A stretch of 64,000 nt of DNA, taken from NCBI GenBank assembly GCA_009841225.1, contig VXMF01000013.1, positions 186,001 through 250,000 on the forward strand. Reading direction: 5' to 3'. Position numbers and translations under genes: made by a program. How positions within the stretch are numbered: position 1 is the stretch's first letter; each line of letters begins with the position of its first letter. The notes under the pieces are model-generated. The model made no database searches and had not been told where the DNA came from. It saw only the letters and a list, made by a program, of their open reading frames with translations. Positions 26,263 to 35,961 of this stretch are shown here, in pieces. This stretch comes from Terriglobia bacterium (lineage in GTDB: Bacteria > Acidobacteriota > Terriglobia > Bryobacterales > UBA6623).

Positions 26263-28011
26263 TCACCACTGGTCGCGCCCAACGATGCCAGATCCCTCTT
26301 CGATGCGCACCAAGGCGTTGGCCTTTACGCCCGGATAGGCTTCAGTCTTGCCAGTCGGCCAGCGCACTTCGAGATCGGCAGACGCGGCCTCTCCCAGCCC
26401 GAAATGCAGCCGGCTGTCGTTCGCCGAGTGAAAGCTGGACTGGCTTAGCACCGCTTGCGCCTGACGCCGGCCGCCGTAGCTGGCGATCACGGTGGCGCCG
26501 ATCGCGGCGCGATTCGAATCGATGCCGACCAGCTTGACCTTGAGCCAATTGGCGCGGCCTGCGAGATCGTTGCGCAGCAGGCTGGGGGGCTGGTTGAGGT
26601 TGACGATCAGGATGTCCACGTCGCCATCGTTGTCGAAGTCGCCGAAAGCGCAGCCGCGGCTGGACCGCACCTCCGCAAGAGCACTGCCCGCCTCCTCGAA
26701 GAGCTGCTCGAAGCGGCCGCCGCCGAGATTGCGGAACAGGACCCGCGGCGTCGCGGCCGGATACCGATCGTGCTCGCGGGCGACTTGCGGGTAAACGCTG
26801 CCGGTGACGAAGAAGATGTCGGGCAGGCCGCTGTTGTCCAGATCCACCAAGCCTGCTCCCCAGCCCACATAGCGGGTCTCGACTCCGATCCCCGAGCGCA
26901 GGGTCATGTCGTCGAAGTATCCTTCCCCGTCGTTGCGGTACAGCACGTGGGTGTCGTCGGAGAAGTGGGTCTTGAACAGGTCCAAGCTGCCGCTGCAGTC
27001 GTAGTCGCCGACCGCCACGCCCATGCCGGCCTGCTCGGCCCCGTCCTCGCTGACAGCGCAGCCGCGCTCTAGCGCCTCTTCGCTAAACGTGCCGTCGCCA
27101 TTGTTGCGGTAGAACAGGCTTGGGCTGGAATCGCCCGCGACGAAGATGTCCTGCCAGCCGTCGTTGTCGAAATCGGCGGCCACTGCGCTTAGCGCATAGC
27201 TCTCGGTGGCGGACGCGATGCCGGAAGCGACGCTGACGTCGGTGAAGGTGCCATCGCCGTTGTTGCGGTAGAGCAGGTTGTGCCCGCGCCGCAAGCCGCG
27301 GGGGCCGCAGACGACGGGCACGCCCTTCCAGACGCAGACTGAAGACTCGCCGGGCAGGGGCACCGTCTCAAAATCGAACTCCAAGTAGTTGGCAATGAAC
27401 AGGTCCAGGCTTCCGCTGCGGTTGTAGTCGAGAAACGTGCAGCCCGAGCCCCAGCGAACGTCCGGGCGGGACAGGCCAGCTTCCTCGGTGACGTCCGTGA
27501 ATGTGCCGTCGGCATTGTTGCGATACAGGACGTTCTGTCCCCAGTAGGTGACGAACAGGTCGTCGTACCCGCTGTTGTTGTAGTCGCCCACGCAAACGCC
27601 GCAGGCCCAGCCGTGCCTGACCAACCCGGCCTCTTCGGTGACGTCGGTGAAGGTGCCGTCGCGGTTATTGCGGTACAGCCGGTTGGTCGCGCCCGCAGGG
27701 ACCGCGTCCAGAGTCCGTCCGTTCAAAACGAAAATATCGAGCCATCCGTCGTTGTCGTAGTCAATGAACGCAGCGCCGCAGCCGATCGTCTCGAGGATGT
27801 AGCGGGGGTTGTCTGGGGAGCCATAAACGGTCGGCTGGGTCAAGCCCGCGTCCTTGGCCACGTCGGTGAAGCGGGCGTGAAACGGAAGGCCCGAAGCCTT
27901 GGCGCGCGGCTGGGCCCGCACGCCCCGGGACGCAACCCCTTGCGCCCGCAGCGGCCGGGTTGCAAGCGGCGCTAGCGCCAGCAATTGCCGCCGCGACAAG
28001 CTGCCCGCCAT
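26263..28011 (-). CDS. CRTAC1-family FG-GAP/VCBS protein with ASPIC/UnbV domain (first copy)
   Basis: 582 residues from the ATG at 28011 (a GTG is two codons upstream). An SRRQLL segment starts a signal peptide. The body has about seven FG-GAP/VCBS-type repeats with calcium-binding loops such as DYDNDGWLDIFVLNG and the recurring [14 protein letters not shown]. The C-terminal 90 residues (NWLKVKLVGIDSNRAAIGA, then EVRWPTGK) are an ASPIC/UnbV domain. The protein should fold as an integrin-like propeller outside the cell. No enzymatic residues are known for the family. It diverges from the TPR-CRTAC1 pair across 77 bp. Confidence 0.9.
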   Translation of the reverse strand: MAGSLSRRQLLALAPLATRPLRAQGVASRGVRAQPRAKASGLPFHARFTDVAKDAGLTQPTVYGSPDNPRYILETIGCGAAFIDYDNDGWLDIFVLNGRTLDAVPAGATNRLYRNNRDGTFTDVTEEAGLVRHGWACGVCVGDYNNSGYDDLFVTYWGQNVLYRNNADGTFTDVTEEAGLSRPDVRWGSGCTFLDYNRSGSLDLFIANYLEFDFETVPLPGESSVCVWKGVPVVCGPRGLRRGHNLLYRNNGDGTFTDVSVASGIASATESYALSAVAADFDNDGWQDIFVAGDSSPSLFYRNNGDGTFSEEALERGCAVSEDGAEQAGMGVAVGDYDCSGSLDLFKTHFSDDTHVLYRNDGEGYFDDMTLRSGIGVETRYVGWGAGLVDLDNSGLPDIFFVTGSVYPQVAREHDRYPAATPRVLFRNLGGGRFEQLFEEAGSALAEVRSSRGCAFGDFDNDGDVDILIVNLNQPPSLLRNDLAGRANWLKVKLVGIDSNRAAIGATVIASYGGRRQAQAVLSQSSFHSANDSRLHFGLGEAASADLEVRWPTGKTEAYPGVKANALVRIEEGSGIVGRDQW

Positions 28012-28088
28012 GCCCACAATGTAACAATGGCGTGCGGACAGAGCTTAAGGGCGGCTGCAGCATCGCCTGCTCCTTGGACATCTCTCCC

Positions 28089-29288
28089 GTGATCGCTTGG
28101 CTACGTCGCTTCGCGCCCATCCTGTGCGCGGCCGCCATGTGGGGCAGTTCCGCGGCCCAAACCGCGGACGAAGCTCTTGCGAACGGTGTCCGCCTGCAGC
28201 AGCAGGGCGACTTGGAGCGAGCCATCGAGGAGTTTCGTCGGGCTGTCGAGCTGGCTCCCGACCGCGTCGACGCTCTCTCCAACCTGTCCGTCGCCTACCT
28301 GCAAAGCGGACGGCCAGCACAAGCGTTGCCCGGCTTGCAACGGGCGCGAGCGGCCCTTCCCGAGCATGCGGGCATCGCCTATTTCCTAGGCTTGGCGTAC
28401 TTCCAGACGGAGCGCCACGCAGAGGCGCGGGAGGTGCTGGCCTGGGTGCTGGACAGGCAGCCGGGCAACGGGCAGGCGTTGCACCTGTACGGCCTGTCCT
28501 TGCTCAAGCTGGGCGATCTCGACGACGGGACCCGAGCGCTCGAACGCGTCGTGGCAGCCGATCCCAACAACCGTCAGGCAGCCTACACGCTGGGATCGGC
28601 CTACATCAAGGCCGGGCAGGCCGAGCTTGCCGAAACGCTCATCAGCGAGCGGCTGCGCGACGACCAGACGCCGGAAGCCCTGTTGATCAAGGGGTCGTTG
28701 CAACTCGCCAAGAAGCAGTCCCAAGAGGCGCTGGAACTGCTGCAGCGGGCGCGCTCGGGCAACAGCGACCTTCCGATGCTGCGCTCCCAGATCGGAGTCG
28801 CGCTGCTGTATGCCGGGCGCAGGGAGGGGGCGGAGGAGGAGTTCCGCGCCGAACTCGCCGCCAATCCCGGCGATTTCAACGCAAATGCCTTTCTTGGGTG
28901 GCTGCTCCAGCAGGACGGCGAGCAAGCGCGGGCGCTGGAACTGCTGGAGCATGCCTACGCGCTGAACGAATCCGATTCCGGGGTGCAGTACTTGCTGGCC
29001 CAAGCGCATAGCGCCCAGGGAGCTTGGAGCGAGGCCGAGACGCTGCTGCGCCGCGTCGTGGAAGCGCAGCCGGACTTCACGCCGGCGCACGTGATGCTGG
29101 CCAGGGCCTACGCGAAGCTGAAGCGCAGGGACGAGTTCCGCCGCCAGCAAGAGATCATCAAGCGGCTCAACGCGCGCCAGCAGGAACGCGACTTGCGAGG
29201 CGTCGACCAGCTCTACGACGGCAGCGTGCTGTCGATGCCTCGACGGGGCGCGCCGGCTTCCGCAAGCCAGCGGGCGCCAAGACCATGA
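28089..29288 (+). CDS. Secreted tetratricopeptide repeat protein
   Basis: 399 residues from a GTG at 28089; reading further upstream is possible but adds Cys-rich sequence without similarity to a leader. A signal peptide ([17 protein letters not shown]) is followed by about ten TPRs such as [29 protein letters not shown] and [27 protein letters not shown]. It should be a protein-binding scaffold in the periplasm. Its stop overlaps the start of the next CRTAC1 gene by four bases (ATGA), so the two are translationally coupled and probably act together. Confidence 0.85.
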   Translation: MIAWLRRFAPILCAAAMWGSSAAQTADEALANGVRLQQQGDLERAIEEFRRAVELAPDRVDALSNLSVAYLQSGRPAQALPGLQRARAALPEHAGIAYFLGLAYFQTERHAEAREVLAWVLDRQPGNGQALHLYGLSLLKLGDLDDGTRALERVVAADPNNRQAAYTLGSAYIKAGQAELAETLISERLRDDQTPEALLIKGSLQLAKKQSQEALELLQRARSGNSDLPMLRSQIGVALLYAGRREGAEEEFRAELAANPGDFNANAFLGWLLQQDGEQARALELLEHAYALNESDSGVQYLLAQAHSAQGAWSEAETLLRRVVEAQPDFTPAHVMLARAYAKLKRRDEFRRQQEIIKRLNARQQERDLRGVDQLYDGSVLSMPRRGAPASASQRAPRP

Positions 29289-30985
29289 ACTTGGATCGAT
29301 TCATGCGTGGCATCGCCGCCGGCGCGGCGCTGACGGCCTGGGCCTCGCTGGCGGGAGTGCCCGCGGCGGCACAGGCAGGGCGTGGAGGAACCAGCGCGGC
29401 CATCCAGTTTGAATCTGTTCCGCCAGCAAGCACCGGCATCCAGTGGTCGCATGTCAACGGGATGTCAGACGCCCGCCACCTGCCCGAGACGGTCGGCGCG
29501 GGAAGCGCCTTCTTCGACTTCGACGGGGACGGCTGGATGGACATCTACCTGGTCAACAGCGGGCCGTCGGACTTCTACAAACCGGACCGGAAACTTTCGA
29601 ACGCGCTATACCGCAACAACGGCGACGGCACGTTTAGCGACGTCACGGCGGCCGCCGGCGTTCAGGGCGGGCGGTTCGGGATGGGCGTGACGGCTGCGGA
29701 TTTCGATGCCGACGGGGACACCGACTTGTACCTGACCGCCTACGGCCGCAACCAGCTGTTCCGGAACCGAGGCGACGGCAGCTTCGAAGAGGTCGCCGAA
29801 GAGGCGGGCGTCGCTGCGAGCGGTTGGTACACCGATGCGGTCTGGTTCGACTACGACAACGACTCGCACCTCGACCTTTTCGTCTCCGGATTCGTTTCCT
29901 ACAGCCTGGACGAGGCAAAATACTGCGGCGACAACGAAGCCGGCCGGCGCCACTACTGCATACCGCGCTCGTTCCGGCCGAGCAAGTGCCTGCTGTTCCG
30001 CAACAACGGCGACGGCACGTTCGCCGACGTGAGCGAGGACGCGGGCATCGCGAGCGTCGGCAGCAAGTCGTTCGGCGCCGTGGCGACAGACATCAATCGC
30101 GACGGCGCGCTGGACCTGTTCGTCGCCAACGACACGATTCAGAACTTTCTCTTTGTCAACCAAGGCGACGGAACCTTCTACGAAGAGGGCCTGCTGCTGG
30201 GAGTGGCCTACAGCGACGCCGGCACGGCGCGATCCGGCATGGGCGTCGACGCGGCCGACTACGACGGCGACGGCTGGCAGGACCTGTTCGTGGCGAACAT
30301 CGACCAAGAGATGTTCAGCCTGTACAAGAACCTCGAAGGTGCCGATTTCGTTGACGCCTCGCTCGAGGTGCGCAGGGAGACCCGGCTGTACAGCGGCTGG
30401 GGCCTGCGCTTCTTCGACTTCGACAACGACGGCGATCCGGACTTGATCCTTGCGAACGGCCACCCTGACGACATGATCGGCCTGTTCAAGCCGCAGGTGA
30501 GCTACAGGCAGGAGCTGCTGCTATTCGAGAATCGAGGCACGGACTTCGAAAACGTCAGCAACACCGCCGGGAGCGTGTTCGAGCAAGAGTACTCGGCCCG
30601 CGGGCTGGCGGTGGGGGATTACGACAATGATGGCGACGGCGACGTGCTGGTGTCGAACAACGGAGCAGCCCCGCTGCTGCTGCGCAACGACACCGACCGG
30701 CGCAACCAGTGGGTCGGCCTGCGCCTGATCGCGACCGAGAGCAACCCGGAGGGAGTCGGAGCCGTGGTTGCGTGGAAGGCGGGCTCTACCGAGCGCAGCC
30801 GTTTCCGCACCAGCGGCGGCAGCTACCTGTCCTCACACGACCGGCGCGAGATCCTCGGCCTGGGGCGTGCTGCTTCAGCAGAATGGATCGAGATCCGCTG
30901 GCCCAGCGGCACGGTCGACCGCCTTGAAGACGTTGCACCGGGCGCATACCTCACGGTCCGCGAGGGGGCGGGGGTCGTGCCCTAG
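29285..30985 (+). CDS. CRTAC1-family FG-GAP/VCBS protein with ASPIC/UnbV domain (second copy)
   Basis: 566 residues. Signal peptide with cleavage near VPAAAQA. The repeats have calcium loops such as [27 protein letters not shown] and [14 protein letters not shown], interspersed with [14 protein letters not shown]. The C-terminus has [20 protein letters not shown] and [16 protein letters not shown], the ASPIC/UnbV domain. It is related to, but clearly diverged from, the protein at 26263-28011. Four-base overlap with the preceding TPR gene. Role unknown; extracellular binding or adhesion is only a suggestion. Confidence 0.9.
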   Translation: MNLDRFMRGIAAGAALTAWASLAGVPAAAQAGRGGTSAAIQFESVPPASTGIQWSHVNGMSDARHLPETVGAGSAFFDFDGDGWMDIYLVNSGPSDFYKPDRKLSNALYRNNGDGTFSDVTAAAGVQGGRFGMGVTAADFDADGDTDLYLTAYGRNQLFRNRGDGSFEEVAEEAGVAASGWYTDAVWFDYDNDSHLDLFVSGFVSYSLDEAKYCGDNEAGRRHYCIPRSFRPSKCLLFRNNGDGTFADVSEDAGIASVGSKSFGAVATDINRDGALDLFVANDTIQNFLFVNQGDGTFYEEGLLLGVAYSDAGTARSGMGVDAADYDGDGWQDLFVANIDQEMFSLYKNLEGADFVDASLEVRRETRLYSGWGLRFFDFDNDGDPDLILANGHPDDMIGLFKPQVSYRQELLLFENRGTDFENVSNTAGSVFEQEYSARGLAVGDYDNDGDGDVLVSNNGAAPLLLRNDTDRRNQWVGLRLIATESNPEGVGAVVAWKAGSTERSRFRTSGGSYLSSHDRREILGLGRAASAEWIEIRWPSGTVDRLEDVAPGAYLTVREGAGVVP

Positions 30986-31041
30986 CTGGCCGCGCCGTCT
31001 CAAGTGGCGCCCGCCTCGCTGGTGTACTCTGGGACTCGGCA

Positions 31042-31644
31042 ATGTTCGTTAGCAGTGAGCGCAAGCGCTTGGAGCGACAGCGTCGCAGCGAGGGCAGGCT
31101 GCCCCCGGGCCAAGCGCTGACACTCAAATGGCCCGTGCTGCACGTGGGCGCCATTCCGGAATTCGATCCCGACACCTGGAAATTCGCGGTCTTCGGCTTG
31201 GTCGACCACCCGTTCGAACTCACGTGGCAGGAATTCCAGGCCCTGCCGCGCAAGCGCGTGCAGGCCGACTTTCACTGCGTGACGACTTGGAGCAAGTTCG
31301 ACAACGTCTGGGAAGGCGTCGCCATGCGCACTATCGCCGAGCGCGCGATGCCAAAGCCCGAAGCGCGTTTCGTCGTCCAGCATTGCGAGGGCGGCTACAC
31401 CACCAACACGCCCCTCGCAGACTTGTTACGCGATAACGTGCTGCTCGCTGACACACACAGCCCGGAGCCGCTGACTCCGGAACATGGCGCGCCGCTGCGG
31501 ATGATCGTTCCGCACTTGTACGCCTGGAAGAGCTCGAAATGGATTCGCGGCCTGGAGTTCACGGCCGAAGACCGGGCCGGATATTGGGAGCAGCGCGGCT
31601 ACCACATGTATGGCGATCCCGTCCGCGAGCAGCGCTTTGGCTAG
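31042..31644 (+). CDS. Molybdopterin-dependent oxidoreductase, YuiH-like (sulfite oxidase family)
   Basis: 200 residues, the short single-domain form of the sulfite oxidase molybdopterin-binding fold. The Mo-coordinating Cys is in ADFHCVTTWSKFDNVWEGV, and the tail has VPHLYAWKSSKWIRGLEF then GYHMYGDP, as in the YuiH family. No Tat or Sec leader, so it seems cytoplasmic. Substrate unknown. It is followed after 9 bp by a small unknown gene, perhaps in one transcript. Confidence 0.9.
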   Translation: MFVSSERKRLERQRRSEGRLPPGQALTLKWPVLHVGAIPEFDPDTWKFAVFGLVDHPFELTWQEFQALPRKRVQADFHCVTTWSKFDNVWEGVAMRTIAERAMPKPEARFVVQHCEGGYTTNTPLADLLRDNVLLADTHSPEPLTPEHGAPLRMIVPHLYAWKSSKWIRGLEFTAEDRAGYWEQRGYHMYGDPVREQRFG

Positions 31645-31653
31645 CGGCCCGCG

Positions 31654-32073
31654 ATGCTAGCCAAGTTCCTCGAACTGCTGCGGCGCGGCCGCCAGCAACC
31701 CGGGCCGGAACTTCTAGGACGGCCGCCGATCCGGCGCGAAAAGGCCTACGCCGCCGATAGCGGATACGTCTACCAGTACACCTACGAAGGCTACCGGGCC
31801 GCCACGCGCTCGGACTCTGTCGGCAGGGAGTTCGTGTTCGAGTGCACGTCCGACAGGGCTGCGCGGTTTCGCCTCGCCGTGTTCGCTCCCGACGAGAGTT
31901 TCGCAGCCTGGGAGCGGAGCGCGGGCCGCGACTTGAACGCGGTCGAGCGCTACGCGATCGTGAAGATGCAGCTCTTTGCGATCCTTGACGAGTCCGAGCA
32001 TATCCGGCATGACGGCGAGTGGCCGCTGACCGCCGAACAGGTCGAGCGCCACGTCGCCGAACTCGATCTCTGA
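31654..32073 (+). CDS. Hypothetical protein downstream of YuiH
   Basis: 139 residues. I do not recognise the family. It has no signal peptide or membrane helix. A central part (SVGREFVFECTSDRAARFRLAVFAP) looks like a beta-rich domain, and the end is helical and charged (LTAEQVERHVAEL). The 9-bp spacing after the molybdoenzyme gene and coding-like composition support a real gene, perhaps an accessory protein. The next gene begins 26 bp later on the same strand. Confidence 0.6.
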   Translation: MLAKFLELLRRGRQQPGPELLGRPPIRREKAYAADSGYVYQYTYEGYRAATRSDSVGREFVFECTSDRAARFRLAVFAPDESFAAWERSAGRDLNAVERYAIVKMQLFAILDESEHIRHDGEWPLTAEQVERHVAELDL

Positions 32074-32099
32074 CGGCAGGCCGAACGTACAATGAGCGC

Positions 32100-33824
32100 A
32101 TGAAGACGCGCGCCAGCTGGCTCGTCGCGGCCGTTGTCGCGACGCTGTCTTGTTCGGGGCCGCCGCCCCAGGACGATCAGTTCGTCGCCCTGGCGGAGAG
32201 CTACATCGAGGAGTTTCTCGAGCGCTATCCCGAATACGCAACGGCTCTGGGCGACCACCGCTACGACGGCAGGCTCAACGACTACACGGCAGCTGGGGTG
32301 GCCTCGGGCCTGGAGTGGAACGGGAGCTATCTGGAGGAGCTGGCAGCAATCGATCCGGCGCGCCTCGTCGCGGCCAACGCCATCGACTACGACATCCTGC
32401 GCAACTACGTCGAATTCAGCATCTGGTCCTCCGAGGTTCTGCGGGAGCACGAATGGAATCCGATGCGCTACGGCGTGGGCGATGCGCTCTACTCGCTGCT
32501 GGCGCGGGAGTTCGCGCCGCTCGAGGAACGCCTGCAGAGGCTCCACCAGCGGCTGAAGGAAATCCCCGCGGTGCTGTCCGCGGCCCGCGAGAACTTGATC
32601 GACCCTCCCAGAATCCACACCGAGACAGCGATTCGCCAGAACGACGGCGCAATCGCCCTGGTGTCGAAGAATCTCGACGAATTCCTCGCGCTGGTCCCGG
32701 GCATGGAAGAGGAACTCGCCCCGTCTCGGGAGGCGGCACTCCAAGCGCTCGAAGAGCACGGCCGCTGGATGCGCGAAGAACTGCTGCCCCGCTCGACCCG
32801 CTCGTTCCGCATCGGCGAGGAGAAATACCGCGCGAAGCTCGCCTACACGCTGCATTCCGATCTGTCGATGGAGGAGATCCTGGAACGCGCGCTGCGCAGG
32901 CTGGACGAACTACAGGAAGAACTCTACAGCACGGCCCTGCCGCTGTACCAAGAACACCGCCCTGACGCCGGAGAGGAGGCGCTCGCGGACCGGCCGGCCG
33001 TGATTCGAGCGGTGCTCGACATGCTGGCCGATTCCCATCCCACGGACTCGTCCATCGTCGAAGATGCCAAGCAGGATCTGGCGGAAGTCACCGAGTTCAC
33101 CCGGGAAAGCAGGCTTGTGTCGGTCCCGGACGAGCCGCTGCAGATCATCGTCATGCCGGAATTCCGCAGAGGCGTCTCCACCGCCTACTGCGATTCGCCC
33201 GGGCCGCTGGAAGAGCACGGCGAGACCTTCTACGCCATCTCGCCGACCCCGCAAGACTGGACGCCCGAGCGCAAGCTTTCGTTCTACCGCGAATACAACG
33301 ATTTCATGCTGCAAGACCTGACCGTCCACGAGGCAATCCCTGGACACTACTTGCAGCTCGCCCATTCCAACCGCCTGGAGGCACCGACCATGGTCCGGTC
33401 GATCTTTTCCTCGGGTACCTTTATCGAAGGCTGGGCTGTGTACGCGGAGCAAGTCATGGTCGAGCACGGCTTCGGCGGGGCCCGCTTCAAGATGCAGCAG
33501 CTCAAGATGCTGACCCGCGCCGTGATCAACGCCATCCTCGACCAGAAAATCCACGCGGGCTCGATGACTGAACGGGAAGCGATGGACATGATGATGGGCC
33601 AAGGCTTCCAAGAAGAAGGCGAGGCGGCGGGCAAGTGGATCCGGGCCCAACTCACGTCCGCCCAGCTCTCGACCTATTTCGTCGGCATCGCAGAACACAA
33701 TGACATGCGGGCTGCGTGGATCGAGCGCAACGGCCCGGTCCAAGACTGGCAGGCGTACCACGACAGGGTGCTCTCGTTCGGCTCGCCGCCGGTGCGGTTC
33801 GTGCGGGGGCTGCTGGAGCTGTAA
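32100..33824 (+). CDS. DUF885-family zinc metallopeptidase, lipoprotein
   Basis: 574 residues from the ATG at 32100. A lipobox-like LSCSG follows the leader, so a lipid anchor is likely. The HExxxGH-type metal site HEAIPGHYLQ is near residue 409, and the third ligand is in FIEGWAVYAEQV. Typical DUF885 segments are YGVGDALYSLL and YAISPTPQDW. These enzymes resemble M3/M32-type carboxypeptidases and act on peptides outside the cytoplasm. It is followed by the TatT gene after 4 bp, so the two could be one transcript. Confidence 0.88.
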   Translation: MKTRASWLVAAVVATLSCSGPPPQDDQFVALAESYIEEFLERYPEYATALGDHRYDGRLNDYTAAGVASGLEWNGSYLEELAAIDPARLVAANAIDYDILRNYVEFSIWSSEVLREHEWNPMRYGVGDALYSLLAREFAPLEERLQRLHQRLKEIPAVLSAARENLIDPPRIHTETAIRQNDGAIALVSKNLDEFLALVPGMEEELAPSREAALQALEEHGRWMREELLPRSTRSFRIGEEKYRAKLAYTLHSDLSMEEILERALRRLDELQEELYSTALPLYQEHRPDAGEEALADRPAVIRAVLDMLADSHPTDSSIVEDAKQDLAEVTEFTRESRLVSVPDEPLQIIVMPEFRRGVSTAYCDSPGPLEEHGETFYAISPTPQDWTPERKLSFYREYNDFMLQDLTVHEAIPGHYLQLAHSNRLEAPTMVRSIFSSGTFIEGWAVYAEQVMVEHGFGGARFKMQQLKMLTRAVINAILDQKIHAGSMTEREAMDMMMGQGFQEEGEAAGKWIRAQLTSAQLSTYFVGIAEHNDMRAAWIERNGPVQDWQAYHDRVLSFGSPPVRFVRGLLEL

Positions 33825-33828
33825 GCGC

Positions 33829-34785
33829 ATGGGCCGGAATCCGCTGCGCACCACGAACGGCAAATCCTCGCGGACGCGCGCCAGACGCGCGTGCGGGTGG
33901 GCCGTGACTCTGGCCGCCTGCCTCTGCTTGGCCTCCGCTTGCTCGGTGAAAAAGTTCGCTGTCCGCCAAGTCGGTGACGCGCTAGCGGCGGGACCGTCGA
34001 CGTTCGAGACCGATCCGGATGTCGATCTGGTGGGCGACGCCCTGCCATTCAGCCTCAAGTTCGTCGAGAGCCTGCTTGAAATCACGCCTCGCCACCGTGG
34101 GCTGCTTGTCACGGCCGCCAAGGGGTTCGCCCTGTACGCGCTGGCCTATGTCGACACGCCGGGCGAGATGCTCGCTGACGAGGACTACCTAGAGGGCAAG
34201 CGGTTGCGCGAGCGCGCCAAGAGGCTCTACCTGCGCTCCCTGGCCTTCAGCATGCGCGGGCTCGAGGCAGCCTATCCGGGAATCTCCGAAGAATTTCGAA
34301 CCAGCCCCAGCTCGGCTGCCGGGCGCGTGGCGAAGAAACACATCGACCTGCTCTACTGGGCCGGGGCCGCGCTTGGCCTGTCGATCTCGGCCGATCCAAC
34401 TGACGCGTCGATGGTTGTGCGCTTGCGCGAGGTCGACGCGATGCTGGAGCGCGCGCTGGAGCTCAACGAGGCGTGGGATCGCGGGGCCTTCCACGAATTC
34501 CGGCTGAGCTTGGAGTCGGCCAAGCCGGGAGGCGGTGCCGAGAGTGTCATGGAGGCGAGCTACCGGCGTGCGCTGGAGCTGTCCGCCGGGGAGCGCGCCG
34601 GCCTGTTCGTGACATATGCGGAGGCGCGCGCGATACCGGAGCAAGACCGCGCGCTCTTCGACGAATTGCTGGACAAGGCCCTCGCGGTGGATCCGGACGC
34701 GCACGAGCAATACCGGTTGCTCAACCACATCGCGCAGCGCCGAGCGCGGTGGCTGCGTTCCAAGGTCGACGACCTGTTCTTCTGA
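33829..34785 (+). CDS. TRAP transporter TatT component family lipoprotein
   Basis: 318 residues from the ATG at 33829, with a lipobox (LASAC) after an Arg-rich start. The body is alpha-helical and TPR-like, with VESLLEITPRHRGLLVTAAKGFALYALAYV, RAKRLYLRSLAFSMRGLE and LLYWAGAALGLSIS; this combination is typical of TatT (Pfam TatT family). In Treponema, TatT trimers bind the TRAP solute-binding protein TatP. A DctP-type binding protein follows at 35962, but the DctQ/DctM membrane subunits are absent. It sits 4 bp after the DUF885 gene. Confidence 0.85.
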   Translation: MGRNPLRTTNGKSSRTRARRACGWAVTLAACLCLASACSVKKFAVRQVGDALAAGPSTFETDPDVDLVGDALPFSLKFVESLLEITPRHRGLLVTAAKGFALYALAYVDTPGEMLADEDYLEGKRLRERAKRLYLRSLAFSMRGLEAAYPGISEEFRTSPSSAAGRVAKKHIDLLYWAGAALGLSISADPTDASMVVRLREVDAMLERALELNEAWDRGAFHEFRLSLESAKPGGGAESVMEASYRRALELSAGERAGLFVTYAEARAIPEQDRALFDELLDKALAVDPDAHEQYRLLNHIAQRRARWLRSKVDDLFF

Positions 34786-34867
34786 CTCAAGGTCGCCGAT
34801 CAGTGAGTCCTCGTGGCCGCGCGGGCTAAATGCTGAACCGAGAGCCGACCTTGACCACACTCCGGAT

Positions 34868-35428
34868 TCAGCCGAACACTACGGTCGGGAGCCATGCGTC
34901 GTGGAGTTTCTTTTCTTCCGGGGTCAGCTGGTTCCGGAGCGGCTTAAGGTACTCCTCGACCAAGTGTTCTACGTGCTCAGGGGCGAAAAGCCATCGGTTG
35001 ATGGTTCGGACCGGGACGTGCCTTGGAAACTCGGCGCACCAGCACCCTTGGGTATCGACAAGCACGTAGTCTGCGATCGCACGATAGTGGTTCGCCACCC
35101 ACACCGGCCCGCAACCGGGCGGGATATACAGTCCCTGAATGACGTGGGCCATGTCGCGGACCCCCTGGCATCCGAGGCTCGGAGTCGTGTCCGACCAGCC
35201 GCCCGGCCCGGCGGGCTTCAGGGTACTGGGATTGTCGATGGGCGTGACAAACGGCACGTCTCCTTGGCAGTCTCCGGTGTCCTCGCCGGGAAGGCGAAGA
35301 TTGAGGGCTACCGAATATGACAAATAGCGTGTTGGCGTCGTGACCGGAAACCGGACGGCTTGGTGGTACTTTCCGATCCCTGGATTCCAGAAAGTCGGCA
35401 GAAGATCCTCTGAGGTGGAGTCGGACAC
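34868..35428 (-). CDS. Unrecognised protein in an AT-rich insertion
   Basis: 186 residues from a GTG at 35428; an in-frame stop two codons upstream fixes that start. I do not recognise the family. It is soluble, with several aromatics and Cys residues (LGCQGVRDMAHVIQGLYIP and DTQGCWCAEFP) and a helical end (EHVEHLVEEYLKPLRNQL). Codon use and base composition are lower in GC than neighbouring genes. A TATAAT promoter lies about 80 bp upstream on the same strand. It sits between the TatT and DctP genes on the opposite strand, which suggests insertion. Function unknown. Confidence 0.55.
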   Translation of the reverse strand: MSDSTSEDLLPTFWNPGIGKYHQAVRFPVTTPTRYLSYSVALNLRLPGEDTGDCQGDVPFVTPIDNPSTLKPAGPGGWSDTTPSLGCQGVRDMAHVIQGLYIPPGCGPVWVANHYRAIADYVLVDTQGCWCAEFPRHVPVRTINRWLFAPEHVEHLVEEYLKPLRNQLTPEEKKLHDAWLPTVVFG

Positions 35429-35961
35429 TGTTCACTATTGAAGCACGGGCCATCTCGCTTGGCAAGCGTTTGGGCAGGAATTTTCATAGAAAATTGTTAT
35501 TTTATTCGTAAATTATACTCTTGATCAGGTCCCCCGGCAAACTGTCATCGTAGGGACTCGATCGACGTGAGCGTGTTCGGAAGAAGCGCTCCGAGAGCGG
35601 GGCCCGAGGCACGATCCGGCTCCAGGCAAGTCGATGGCGCCGAGGGCGGGATCTGTGATCTTGGACCATATGCAGGTCAAGAACCCGAGACAGATACTCG
35701 TTGACATCGCAGACACCGAAGACCCTCCCCGCAGAGGCTCGCCCGCGATTCGGCGGCATCAGTCGGACTAAGTCACAACGCTCGAGACCGGCGCCAGCGC
35801 GAGGCTCCGGCCGTGCGCCGGCCAAGATCCGATCCGAGCTGGAATGTTGGAATGAGAGCGGTTCCCGGAAGCCATTTGGCGGGATCTCGCCCCCACCTAT
35901 ACTAAGAATGTCCCTGTCCCAGGCTTGAGGTTGAGGCGCTTGGGCCGGTGCAATCGGCGCG
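35429..35961. other. Non-coding stretch with AT-rich island between the unknown gene and dctP
   Basis: About 530 bp without a convincing gene. Around 35478-35520 the sequence is unusually AT-rich and contains an inverted repeat AATTTTC-ATA-GAAAATT (35479-35495). The remainder, to 35961, has reading frames but none with a plausible product. It could hold the end of an inserted element or a decayed gene. Confidence 0.5.
35512..35540 (-). promoter_or_regulatory. Candidate promoter for the unknown gene at 34868-35428
   Basis: On the minus strand a TTGCCG (-35, 35540-35535) is followed by 17 bp and a perfect TATAAT (-10, 35517-35512). It points toward the start at 35428, leaving an untranslated leader of about 75 bases that includes the small inverted repeat. 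Confidence 0.5.
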
